A DNA stretch of 16,249 nt from an uncultured Clostridia bacterium (GTDB lineage: Bacteria > Bacillota > Clostridia > Lachnospirales > Anaerotignaceae), in contig CAMQRG010000031.1 of NCBI GenBank assembly GCA_947036475.1, positions 1 to 16,249 on the forward strand. Reading direction: 5' to 3'. This document shows, piece after piece, positions 1 to 7,169 of this stretch. Position 1 is the first letter of the stretch. Each line of letters starts with the position of its first letter. The translations under genes were made by a program, and so were the position numbers. Below the pieces are notes generated by a model. It saw nothing but the letters and a program-made list of their open reading frames with translations, made no database searches and was not told the origin of the DNA.

Positions 1-46
1 AGATAGCGTAGCGTCTCGTGGGCTCGGAGATGTGTATAAGAGACAG
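1..46 (+). other. Illumina Nextera i7 adapter (non-genomic contamination)
   Basis: Positions 28-46 are the 19-bp Tn5 mosaic end AGATGTGTATAAGAGACAG. Positions 13-27 are the Nextera Read-2 primer segment GTCTCGTGGGCTCGG. Positions 5-12 (AGCGTAGC) occupy the i7 index slot and, from memory, match index N709 as it appears in the adapter. Positions 1-4 (AGAT) are the last bases of P7. The order and abutment are exactly those of a tagmentation library molecule read from P7 towards the insert, so this is untrimmed adapter at a contig end and not a biological transposon end. Genomic sequence begins at 47. Confidence 0.98.
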
Positions 47-53
47 AAACACT

Positions 54-107
54 CCCCTCCTAATGAGTTACGCACTATACTATAAATCCTTTGCTGTAAA
101 AATTCAA
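54..107 (-). promoter_or_regulatory. Sigma-A-like promoter and Shine-Dalgarno of a lost leftward gene
   Basis: On the minus strand there is a -35 TTGAAT (102-107), a 17-bp spacer and a -10 TATAGT (79-84), followed about 20 bases later by AGGAGGGG (54-61), a very strong Shine-Dalgarno. The start codon would fall at about 44-50, where the adapter begins. The only GTG in reach, at 50-52, is one base from the Shine-Dalgarno and too close to use. The contig therefore appears to break at the first codon of a gene read leftward, divergent from comM. Promoter and ribosome site are seen; the gene itself is inferred. Confidence 0.55.
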
Positions 108-179
108 TAGGATTTTTTCGAGTCTTTTAGAAATTTGTGAATGATAGCCCATTTATATAGTAGAAATCATCTAAATTCA

Positions 180-208
180 TTGCAGTTTTGCTCAAAAATT
201 GTTATTAT
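180..208 (+). promoter_or_regulatory. Possible promoter for the comM unit
   Basis: TTGCAG (180-185) and TATTAT (203-208) are separated by 17 bp. The -10 differs from consensus at one position, but the -35 matches only in TTG. It lies about 135 bases before the comM start. The rest of 47-344 holds the leftward promoter (54-107) and no gene I can support. Confidence 0.3.
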
Positions 209-344
209 AGGCTTGAGAACCTATCCGTAAATTATCTACGTACATCTTATTTATGGATAAGTTCTAAATATTCCACAAAAGCCGCCAGTTCTTCCCCTGC
301 TTTGGAAAAACCTGCGGCAATCCATACAGAAATGAGGCTATTTT

Positions 345-1877
345 ATGCTTTCTATATTAAACAGCTCTGCCCTGCTGGGAATCGAAAGCTATCCCGTTGC
401 CGTTGAGGTTGACCTGAGCAACGGCCTGCCCGCTTTTGACATCGTTGGGCTGCCGGATTCTGCTGTAAAGGAATCCCGCGAACGGGTACGTACAGCAATA
501 CGCAATTCCGGGCTGCCTTTCCCTGTCAAGCGGATTACAGTCAACCTTGCCCCCGCCGATACCAAAAAGGAAGGCGCGTCCTTTGACCTGCCGATTGCGC
601 TGGGCATTCTTGCATCTATCGCCGCATTTCCCAAAAATGCACTGGAAAACAGCATCTGCACCGGCGAACTCTCTCTGGACGGTTCTGTCCGTCCGGTCAA
701 CGGCGTACTGCCCATGGTTTACGATGCGCAGCACAGGGGCATAAAAAGCTGTTTTGTTCCGGCGGAAAATGCCGAAGAAGCTGCCCTTGTGGAAGGTATG
801 GAGGTGTTTCCCGTTCATTCGCTTACAGAAGCCATCGCTCATCTTTCCGGAAAGGCAAAAATTCCTCCGTATCAGAAGAATCCGGCTTTCTTCCAGCCCG
901 ACAGGGCAGACGGGGAATTTTTGGATTTCTCCCATGTAAAAGGGCAGGAAAACGCGAAGCGCGCAATGGAGCTTGCCGCCGCCGGAAGTCATAACATTCT
1001 GCTGATTGGCCCGCCCGGCTCCGGAAAAACCATGCTGGCAAAGCGCCTGCCGAGCATACTGCCCGATTTAAGTTTTGACGAAAGTATTGAGATTACAAAA
1101 ATTTACAGTGTTGCAGGGCTTCTGCGCCAGAAAAACGCACTCGTCCGCACGCGGCCTTTCCGTTCGCCGCACCATACCATTTCCCCCTCTGCGCTGACCG
1201 GAGGCGGGCGCGTACCGAAGCCCGGTGAAATCTCTCTGGCGCATCATGGCGTACTGTTTCTGGACGAGCTGCCGGAATTTCAGCGAAACGCACTGGAGGT
1301 CATGCGGCAGCCATTGGAAGATGGGAAAGTGACAATTTCGCGGGTCAACGGCACGCTGACATTTCCTTCCGATTTTATGCTTGTGGCAGCAATGAACCCC
1401 TGTCCCTGCGGATATTTGGGCAACAGCGAAAAATGCCATTGCTCCGCCAATGAAATCGCGAAATACCACAGGAAAATCAGCGGTCCTCTGCTTGACCGTA
1501 TCGACCTGATGATTGAGATGCCGCCTGTGGCTTATGACGATTTAGAGAACACCGCACCCGCAGAAAGCTCCGCCGCTGTCAGGGAACGCGTTGTCCGCGC
1601 TCATGCCATACAGCTTGAGCGTTTCCGGGGCGAAGGGATTTATTTCAATTCCCAGATGAACGCCGCACAGGTGGAAAAATACTGTTCGCTTGCCGCGAAG
1701 GACCGAGATGTTCTGCGTTCCGCTTTTGAACGGCTGGATTTGAGCGCGCGTGCATACCATAAAATACTGAAGCTGGCACGTACCGCCGCCGATTTGGACG
1801 GCGCAGAACAAATTACTCTGCGGAATCTTCTGGAAGTCCTCCAGTATCGTTCCCTTGACAGAAAATATATGCTTTAA
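345..1877 (+). CDS. comM: ComM/YifB-family Mg-chelatase-like AAA+ ATPase
   Basis: This 510-residue protein has the family's usual length and layout. Residues 1-170 form the ChlI/Lon-like N-terminal domain (FDIVGLPDSAVKESRERVR at about 31-49). The AAA+ domain has Walker A GPPGSGKT (222-229), Walker B LFLDE (304-308) and the arginine-finger region SGPLLDRID (379-387). A cysteine cluster, CPCGYLGNSEKCHC (353-366), is typical of the family. The C-terminal region (about 470-510) is the Mg-chelatase C domain. ComM homologues are hexameric DNA helicases that extend branch migration during natural transformation in Gram-negative bacteria; the role in Clostridia is less certain. The start is supported by GAGG at 334-337, seven bases upstream. 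It is probably co-transcribed with the following gene, 23 bases downstream. The family call is secure; the transformation role is inferred. Confidence 0.95.
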   Translation: MLSILNSSALLGIESYPVAVEVDLSNGLPAFDIVGLPDSAVKESRERVRTAIRNSGLPFPVKRITVNLAPADTKKEGASFDLPIALGILASIAAFPKNALENSICTGELSLDGSVRPVNGVLPMVYDAQHRGIKSCFVPAENAEEAALVEGMEVFPVHSLTEAIAHLSGKAKIPPYQKNPAFFQPDRADGEFLDFSHVKGQENAKRAMELAAAGSHNILLIGPPGSGKTMLAKRLPSILPDLSFDESIEITKIYSVAGLLRQKNALVRTRPFRSPHHTISPSALTGGGRVPKPGEISLAHHGVLFLDELPEFQRNALEVMRQPLEDGKVTISRVNGTLTFPSDFMLVAAMNPCPCGYLGNSEKCHCSANEIAKYHRKISGPLLDRIDLMIEMPPVAYDDLENTAPAESSAAVRERVVRAHAIQLERFRGEGIYFNSQMNAAQVEKYCSLAAKDRDVLRSAFERLDLSARAYHKILKLARTAADLDGAEQITLRNLLEVLQYRSLDRKYML

Positions 1878-1900
1878 AGCAGAAATATAAGGAGTTTTCC

Positions 1901-2584
1901 ATGAAATTATATTCCAAACAGCAAATGTCCGAATCCTTTCTGACCGGCACACTTCTGGCAATTGTCGGCGGTTTTCTGGACGCTTATACATACATCGCCA
2001 GAGGCGGGGTTTTTGCCAACGCTCAGACGGGCAATATTGTGCTGATGGGCATGAATCTGGCAGAAGGGCAATGGCTGGATGCCTTTTCCTGCTTTATCCC
2101 GATTTTTGCTTTTGTCTGCGGCGTATTTGTAGATGAATGGATACGCAAATTTTTTCTTCCCAAGCCTGTGATACACTGGCGGCAAATTGTTATTCTTTTT
2201 GAAATGTTCCTGCTGTTCGTTGTGGCGTTCCTTCCGCTCGGCGGGAAATATGACCTTGTTGCCAATGTTCTGGTGTCATTCGTATGCTCTCTACAGGCGC
2301 AGAGTTTCCGGAAAATCCATGGCCTGCCCTACGCAACAACCATGTGTACCGGCAATCTCCGCAGCGGAACGGAGCACCTGTTCCGTTTTACGCAGAACAG
2401 AAATACTGCCGAATGTAAAAAAGCCGCCGATTATTACGGCGTCATATTATTTTTTATATGCGGCGCAGGAATTGGCACAATCCTGACAAAACAGTTCGGA
2501 CAGCCTGCTGTCGCATTCGGCAATATCCTTCTGCTTTTGGTCTGCATACTGCTCTCCATCCGCAACAAAGAAAACGCGGAATAA
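1901..2584 (+). CDS. yoaK: YoaK/DUF1275 family membrane protein
   Basis: A 227-residue hydrophobic protein with about six membrane segments. It carries the family signatures GGFLDAYTYI near the N terminus and GGVFANAQTGN shortly after, then a second TTMCTGNLRSG motif mid-protein that looks like an internal echo of the first. These are hallmarks of DUF1275 (YoaK). The family is conserved in many bacteria and has no firmly established biochemical function; transport is often supposed. The start is well supported by AAGGAG at 1889-1894, six bases before ATG. It follows comM by 23 bases on the same strand and is probably in the same transcript. Nothing suggests truncation. Family assignment is confident; function is unknown. 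Confidence 0.9.
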   Translation: MKLYSKQQMSESFLTGTLLAIVGGFLDAYTYIARGGVFANAQTGNIVLMGMNLAEGQWLDAFSCFIPIFAFVCGVFVDEWIRKFFLPKPVIHWRQIVILFEMFLLFVVAFLPLGGKYDLVANVLVSFVCSLQAQSFRKIHGLPYATTMCTGNLRSGTEHLFRFTQNRNTAECKKAADYYGVILFFICGAGIGTILTKQFGQPAVAFGNILLLLVCILLSIRNKENAE

Positions 2585-2641
2585 ATCCGTCCATTTCCGG
2601 TTACGCTAACTGTAACGCAAAATCAGAAAGGCGGTTGTTTT

Positions 2642-2809
2642 ATGCGGCTGACAGAACTGGAAAGCGGAATCCCTTCTTCGGAGGCGTTCCGTGAAAGTAC
2701 GCGCGTTTTTATCCGCTGCACGCGCAGCGGGAACCAGCAATTTTGCGACAGGGGCTTTGGAAAAATGCGCAACACAGATTTTGAACCTCTGCATTATAAA
2801 GATATCTGA
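2642..2809 (+). CDS. Small hypothetical protein (55 residues)
   Basis: An ATG frame of 55 codons encodes a soluble, mixed-charge peptide starting MRLTELESGIPSSEAF and ending in LHYKDI. It contains two cysteines (about residues 26 and 35) and no membrane segment or signal peptide. I do not recognise a family. Support for coding: AAGGCGG, a near-consensus Shine-Dalgarno, lies at 2628-2634, seven bases before the ATG; the codon choice resembles the neighbours; and the stop is three bases before the terminator stem, as expected for the last gene of the comM-yoaK unit. Against it: the frame is short, no homology is apparent, and it could be chance within a 3' leader. About even odds. Confidence 0.42.
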   Translation: MRLTELESGIPSSEAFRESTRVFIRCTRSGNQQFCDRGFGKMRNTDFEPLHYKDI

Positions 2810-2811
2810 CA

Positions 2812-2842
2812 AAAAGGAGGGCATGATTCACACCCTCCTTTT
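2812..2842. terminator. Bidirectional terminator between the comM unit and sigE
   Basis: A perfect 10-bp inverted repeat, AAAAGGAGGG (2812-2821) and CCCTCCTTTT (2833-2842), has an 11-base loop. It gives a T tract in either direction. On the minus strand it starts two bases after the sigE stop codon; on the plus strand it starts three bases after the small ORF. It therefore ends both convergent transcripts. Confidence 0.8.
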
Positions 2843-2844
2843 GC

Positions 2845-3579
2845 TTACATCATTTTATTGATTTCCTTTTTCAGCCTGCTGATAATTTTTTTCTCCAAAC
2901 GCGAAATATATGACTGCGATATCCCCAAAATATCCGCAACCTCCTTCTGTGTACGTTCCTCCGTTTCCGGCAAAAGTCCGAACCGCATTTCCACAATGCG
3001 CCGCTCCCTTCCAGAGAGCTTCTGCATTGCGTTGTTCAGCAGTTCTCTGTCCACTTCATCTTCGATATTTTTGTAAATCACGTCCCCATCTACGCCCAGA
3101 ATATCCGAGAGCAAAAGCTCATTGCCCTCCCAGTCTACATTCAGCGGTTCGTCAATGGAAACTTCCGATTTCGTCTTGCTGTTGCGCCGCAGATACATTA
3201 AAATTTCGTTTTCAATGCAGCGGGAGGCATATGTTGCCAGCTTTATTTTTTTATCTGTTTTGAAAGTATTGATTGCCTTAATCAGCCCAATCGTGCCAAT
3301 GGAAATCAAATCTTCCACGTTGATTCCCGTATTTTCAAACTTCCTCGCAATATAGACGACAAGCCGCAGATTCCGCTCTATCAGGACGGATTTTACCTTA
3401 ACGTCGTCCTCCCCGCCCAGCTGCTGCAAAAGCACAGCCTCCTCATCTGGCTTCAGGGGCGGCGGAAATACATCGCTGCCGCCGATATAAAAAACACCCT
3501 CCGCCTTGCCGAACAGCTTGCGCAAAAATATGCCTCCATGATATTTTGCCAAAAATACAAGATATTTCCATTCCTTCAT
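2845..3579 (-). CDS. sigE: Pro-sigma-E, sporulation mother-cell sigma factor
   Basis: This 244-residue protein closely resembles Bacillus SigE. The N-terminal pro-sequence (about 1-30) is hydrophobic and basic and is followed by the conserved processing region YIGGSDVFPPPL (31-42), where SpoIIGA cleaves. Region 2 follows, including RNLRLVVYIARKFENTG (69-85) and EDLISIGTIGLIKAINTF (89-106); region 2.4 is ATYASRCIENEILMYLRR (115-132). Region 4 ends in the helix-turn-helix RTQKEVADILGISQSYISRLEKK. Sigma-E directs early mother-cell transcription. AAGGAGG lies seven bases before the ATG, inside the end of spoIIGA, so translation is probably coupled. sigG, which follows sigE in Bacillus and many Clostridia, is absent; a terminator and a convergent unit come next. 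Confidence 0.98.
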   Translation of the reverse strand: MKEWKYLVFLAKYHGGIFLRKLFGKAEGVFYIGGSDVFPPPLKPDEEAVLLQQLGGEDDVKVKSVLIERNLRLVVYIARKFENTGINVEDLISIGTIGLIKAINTFKTDKKIKLATYASRCIENEILMYLRRNSKTKSEVSIDEPLNVDWEGNELLLSDILGVDGDVIYKNIEDEVDRELLNNAMQKLSGRERRIVEMRFGLLPETEERTQKEVADILGISQSYISRLEKKIISRLKKEINKMM

Positions 3580-3581
3580 GC

Positions 3582-4442
3582 TTATTCCTCCTTCAATAAA
3601 CAGGGTGGGAGCAAGCCCTCGTATGCCCCTGTAAATGCTTCAAATGTAATGCCCACAAAAATATCGCAATGCCGGACTGACGTTTCACCGAAACTGATTT
3701 CCAGCTGTTCCGCACGCACGCCCCAGAGTCTGCCGTCCGGATTGCCAAGGCTGGTATACGGCAAAGCGCAAAGCCCGAGCCCTTCCCTGACACCCTGCAA
3801 AAGCGCGACACTTTCCTCCGGTGTAAAAAGCGGCTGCAAAGCGGCAAATTCCAGCACAGCAACGCCCCTGCCGTCCTCCTGCCGCAGTCCGTTCCCCGTA
3901 TCAATCAATGCCCTGCCTTCTGTCCGCTTTCCGCGCCAAAGCACAGAAACCGTACAAAATTCCCGCCGCCGCTGGATATGTGATTCCATCCACTTCCCGC
4001 CCAGCTTCAGCAAAGCGTACGCCATGCCGACCGACCAGAGCAGCATCTGCCAGGGATAAAGTCCCACATTCCGCCGCAGAATCAGCCCATGGCCAAACAG
4101 TGTCTGCACGTTTGTCAGTGTAAGCAATGCCGCCGCCGCACCGCCCATCAGGAACGAAACCACCCATGCCGCCGCAAACAGCCGCAGCAGACTTTTTCCG
4201 CGCTTCGGCAGATATGCCGCTGCAATGCCCGCCGCCATCAGCAGAAACGAAAACAGAAGACCGCCGTTTCTTCGGAAAAAATACAGCCACAGGCAGTAAA
4301 GCATGGCGGAAACGAAACCGCCAAGCAGTATCCGTACCTTGCCTGCCCGAAAGCCCGCAAGCCTTCCGGCGCACCAGAGCAGAAAGCTGTTCATGCCCCA
4401 ATTCGTAAAAAACAATACGTCTATGTAAATAGTTGCTTCCAT
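3582..4442 (-). CDS. spoIIGA: SpoIIGA, sigma-E-processing aspartic peptidase
   Basis: A 286-residue protein with five predicted membrane segments in residues 1-150 (starting IYIDVLFFTNWGMNSFLL) and a cytosolic aspartic-protease-like domain after about 160. The catalytic motif ALIDTGNGL places the aspartate at residue 181. The downstream conserved block CALPYTSLGNPDGRLWG and the C-terminal YEGLLPP match the family. SpoIIGA sits in the asymmetric septum and, when signalled by forespore SpoIIR, cleaves pro-sigma-E, whose gene follows two bases later. The start is supported by GGAGGG (4448-4453). The gene has its own promoter just upstream, separated from the ftsW operon by a terminator. Confidence 0.96.
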   Translation of the reverse strand: MEATIYIDVLFFTNWGMNSFLLWCAGRLAGFRAGKVRILLGGFVSAMLYCLWLYFFRRNGGLLFSFLLMAAGIAAAYLPKRGKSLLRLFAAAWVVSFLMGGAAAALLTLTNVQTLFGHGLILRRNVGLYPWQMLLWSVGMAYALLKLGGKWMESHIQRRREFCTVSVLWRGKRTEGRALIDTGNGLRQEDGRGVAVLEFAALQPLFTPEESVALLQGVREGLGLCALPYTSLGNPDGRLWGVRAEQLEISFGETSVRHCDIFVGITFEAFTGAYEGLLPPCLLKEE

Positions 4443-4461
4443 TTTTTCCCTCCATGCCCCT

Positions 4462-4494
4462 ATTATAGACGGGCGGGACGAAAAAACTTGTCAC
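4462..4494 (-). promoter_or_regulatory. Candidate spoIIG-type promoter with a 21-bp spacer
   Basis: On the minus strand, GTGACA (-35; 4489-4494) and a perfect TATAAT (-10; 4462-4467) are 21 bp apart, about 20 bases before the spoIIGA start. The Bacillus subtilis spoIIG promoter is a known sigma-A promoter with a 22-bp spacer that works only with phosphorylated Spo0A. A partial Spo0A box, TGTCGGG (five of seven bases of TGTCGAA), lies upstream at 4520-4526. No -35 with normal spacing is visible. Spo0A dependence is inferred. Confidence 0.55.
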
Positions 4495-4534
4495 TTCTGC
4501 TGAATCATGCCAAAAACCACCCGACAAAAAACGC

Positions 4535-4591
4535 AAAAAAAAGACCCTCAGCAATTTGGGCGGTATCTCTGCCTGCAAATCTGAGAGTCTT
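4535..4591 (-). terminator. Rho-independent terminator after ftsW
   Basis: On the minus strand the 11-bp stem AAGACTCTCAG / CTGAGGGTCTT (4581-4591 and 4541-4551, one G-U pair) has an inner ATTTG/CAAAT helix in its loop. It is followed by eight Ts (4535-4542). It begins eight bases after the ftsW stop and isolates the wall operon from the spoIIGA promoter. Confidence 0.88.
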
Positions 4592-4599
4592 ATCTAAAG

Positions 4600-5769
4600 T
4601 TACCGTTCCGGTTTTTCGTTCTTTTTGGGATAACGTGAAATATTCAGCAATATGCCGACCATTGCCATCAGGAACATCAGCGACGAGCCGCCATAGCTGA
4701 TAAACGGCAGGGGCTGCCCTGTGTTCGGAATGGTATTCGTTACAACGCCGATGTTGATAATGGACTGGAATGCAATGACCGCAATAATACCCGTTGCCAC
4801 AAGCATTCCATATGTATCTTTGGCATTCATCGCAATATTTACGCCCCGCCAAATCAGCACAGTAAACAGCAGTATAACGAAGCCCGCACCGATGATGCCC
4901 AGTTCTTCGCAAATGATTGCGAAAATAATGTCGTTATACGCCTCCGGCACGAATGTTTTCTGCCGGCTCTGTCCCAGCCCCAGCCCGAACAGCCCGCCGG
5001 AAGCAATGGCATACAGGGACTGTATCGTCTGAAAGCCGTCGTCCAGTGGATCGCTCCAGGGGTCCAGCCATATCATGATACGCCCCAGACGGTACCGGAA
5101 CTTTTTCGGTATAATCAGAATCGCACCAACCGGTATCAACGCGCCCGCCGCCGCCACAAAATACCATATCCGCGGGCTTGCAATAAACAATATCGTTGCA
5201 CCCATCAGAAGTATCAGCAGGGCGGAAGAAAAGTTGGAAAGCGCAATCAATAAAACAGGGAAAAGTAATATTGCCGACGCCTTACAGAATCCCTTCAAAT
5301 TTCCCAGTTCCTTCCGATGCTCGCTGACATAGAGGGAAAGAAACAATGCAATGGCAATTTTCGTAAACTCCGAAGGCTGGAACTGTATCGGCCCCAGTTT
5401 CAGCCAGCGTGTCTGTCCGCCTATGGTCTGCCCAAGCGGCGTCAACAGCAGGAGAAGAAACACATTGGAAAGCCAATATGCCAGCGCAGAAAAACGCCTC
5501 CAGAACGTATAGGGTATGTTCATGCAGAAAATCATCGCGGCAAAGCCAACGACAGCCCATGCTCCCTGCCTTTTCAGGAAATAAAACATATCATAACCGA
5601 ATTTTTCCGTCGTCATCGTCTTATAATAGCTGGAACTGAACACCATTACAACGCCAAACAGCACCAGCGTCAGCACAACGAAAAGCAACGTAAAATCATA
5701 CCCCAGCGGCTTGATATATTTTCGCCTGCCCTGCTTTTTTTTCGTTTTGCCCCTTTGTTCTTTCTCCAT
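4600..5769 (-). CDS. ftsW: FtsW/SpoVE-type SEDS peptidoglycan glycosyltransferase
   Basis: A 389-residue integral membrane protein of the SEDS family with about ten membrane segments after a basic cytosolic tail (1-22). Signature blocks are TRWLKLGPIQFQPSEFTK (120-137), WLDPWSDPLDDGFQTIQS (234-251) with the conserved acidic residues near D236/D240, ND..FAI..EELG (279-291) and the C-terminal GQPLPFISYGGSS (351-363). SEDS proteins polymerise glycan strands from lipid II with a class B penicillin-binding protein partner. Position after murD is that of spoVE in Bacillus, so the protein could serve division, the spore cortex or both. It begins 26 bases after murD, with GAGGTGG upstream. A strong terminator follows. 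The family is certain; FtsW versus SpoVE is not resolved. Confidence 0.93.
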   Translation of the reverse strand: MEKEQRGKTKKKQGRRKYIKPLGYDFTLLFVVLTLVLFGVVMVFSSSYYKTMTTEKFGYDMFYFLKRQGAWAVVGFAAMIFCMNIPYTFWRRFSALAYWLSNVFLLLLLTPLGQTIGGQTRWLKLGPIQFQPSEFTKIAIALFLSLYVSEHRKELGNLKGFCKASAILLFPVLLIALSNFSSALLILLMGATILFIASPRIWYFVAAAGALIPVGAILIIPKKFRYRLGRIMIWLDPWSDPLDDGFQTIQSLYAIASGGLFGLGLGQSRQKTFVPEAYNDIIFAIICEELGIIGAGFVILLFTVLIWRGVNIAMNAKDTYGMLVATGIIAVIAFQSIINIGVVTNTIPNTGQPLPFISYGGSSLMFLMAMVGILLNISRYPKKNEKPER

Positions 5770-5795
5770 CTTTCCACCTCTTTTTTGCCGCTATT

Positions 5796-7151
5796 TTAAT
5801 TCAGGTAGCCCCTCACCTGCTGTTTGAACAGCTCCCCGCGCTGTTCGTAATTATCAAACATTCCCCAGCTTGCGCATGCGGGGGAAAGCAGTACACAGTC
5901 ACCCGGCGCGGCTTTTTCCCTGCAAAGGTCTATCGCCTCCGCAAAAGTTTCGCAATCGGAAATTACCGCAAAACCGAATTTCTCCGCCGATGCACGAATC
6001 TGCGGCGCAGTCGCGCCAATCAGCACCAGATGCTTCACCCTTCCGGGGAACAGCTTTGTCCAGTCGTCAAAAGAAACCTTTTTATCGTATCCGCCGCCAA
6101 TCAGCACAATTGGCTTTTTCATTGCCAGCACAGCGCGGACAGACGCGTCTGTATTCGTCCCTTTTGAGTCGTTATAATAGTCTACGCCGTCAACCGTCGC
6201 AACATACTCGATTCTATGCTCCACGCCGCGGAAATTTTGCAGAACCTCCCGAATCGTATCCAGAGGTACGCCTGCACAGATACCCGCCGCTGCTGCCGCC
6301 ATAGCGTTTTCGTAATTATGCACGCCTAAAATCTGCAAATCGTTCACAGAAAGCAGACATGCATTCACGCCGTCCCAGCGCACCCGAATATCCTCCCCTT
6401 CAAGAAAAATGCCCTCAGCCAGCGTTTCCTGTGAACTGAAAAAAAACACCCTTGCTTCTGTTTTCCCTGCCATTTCCCGGCAGTAAGGGTCACTGTAATT
6501 CAATATGCAGAAATCCTCTGCATTCTGCTTTGCAAATACGCGTTCTTTCATGCTGACGTAGGTTTCCATTGTTTTATGGCGGTCCAGATGGTCCGGCGTA
6601 ATATTCAGCACTGCACTGATATGCGGGTGGAACTGCTCCGCCTTTTCCATCTGAAAACTGCTGATTTCTGCGACCACCCAATCCCGCTCCGTCAGCCGTT
6701 CTACCTCCTGACAGTAGGAAATGCCGATATTCCCTACCACAGCCGTATGCGGACGCACCGCCTTCATGATTTCACCCACAAGCGTCGTCGTAGTCGTTTT
6801 GCCATTCGTGCCGGTAATTGCCGTTATCCGGCAGGGCGTCAGGCGGTATGCCAGTTCTACTTCACTCAGTACAGGCACGCCAGCTTTCTCCGCCGCCTGT
6901 ATAAAAGGCAAGTCACAGGGAATCCCCGGGCTGAGTACAATCAAATCCTGCTCACAGGCGATATCATCGGGATTTTTCCCAGTACAGAGCCGGAAACCCT
7001 CCTGTTCCAGCTGTTCCGCACTGGGAATGTTTTCCCGTTTCTTCATATCCTGCAACGTAACTTCTGCGCCGAGTCGTTTCAGCAGGGCCGCCGCCGCGAT
7101 GCCGCTTTTTGCCATGCCGCAGACCAGCGCCTTTTTGCCGTTGTATTCCAT
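5796..7151 (-). CDS. murD: UDP-MurNAc-L-alanine:D-glutamate ligase
   Basis: This cytosolic ligase adds D-glutamate to UDP-MurNAc-L-Ala using ATP. Its 451 residues match the family length. The N-terminal Rossmann domain starts VCGMAKSGIAAA; the ATP-binding loop is GTNGKTTTT (114-122); conserved blocks VAEISSFQME (160-169) and NITPDHLDRHKTMETY (183-198) form the central domain; DYYNDSKGTN marks the start of the C-terminal domain, where many MurDs read DSKATN. The start has AAGGA six bases upstream and lies 18 bases after mraY. All diagnostic residues are present. Fourth gene of the wall-precursor operon. Confidence 0.97.
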   Translation of the reverse strand: MEYNGKKALVCGMAKSGIAAAALLKRLGAEVTLQDMKKRENIPSAEQLEQEGFRLCTGKNPDDIACEQDLIVLSPGIPCDLPFIQAAEKAGVPVLSEVELAYRLTPCRITAITGTNGKTTTTTLVGEIMKAVRPHTAVVGNIGISYCQEVERLTERDWVVAEISSFQMEKAEQFHPHISAVLNITPDHLDRHKTMETYVSMKERVFAKQNAEDFCILNYSDPYCREMAGKTEARVFFFSSQETLAEGIFLEGEDIRVRWDGVNACLLSVNDLQILGVHNYENAMAAAAAGICAGVPLDTIREVLQNFRGVEHRIEYVATVDGVDYYNDSKGTNTDASVRAVLAMKKPIVLIGGGYDKKVSFDDWTKLFPGRVKHLVLIGATAPQIRASAEKFGFAVISDCETFAEAIDLCREKAAPGDCVLLSPACASWGMFDNYEQRGELFKQQVRGYLN

Positions 7152-7169
7152 TCCGATTCCTTCTTTCCG

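Noticed and set aside
28..46. Tn5 mosaic end as evidence of a natural Tn5 insertion
   Set aside because: It is joined to Illumina primer, index and P7 bases in library order and is the engineered mosaic end, so it is adapter.
247..342. A minus-strand open stretch of about 31 codons ending AAFVEYLELIHK that looks protein-like
   Set aside because: No in-frame start codon or ribosome site, and an upstream in-frame stop at 343-345. It could be the remnant C terminus of a decayed gene, but it is too short to claim.
188..406. A 72-codon plus-strand open frame overlapping the comM start
   Set aside because: No Shine-Dalgarno, tyrosine- and leucine-rich composition unlike the neighbours, and it overlaps the well-supported comM start in another frame.
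357..992. A 211-codon minus-strand open frame inside comM
   Set aside because: It lies wholly within the conserved N-terminal half of comM, has low-complexity basic composition and no recognisable motif.
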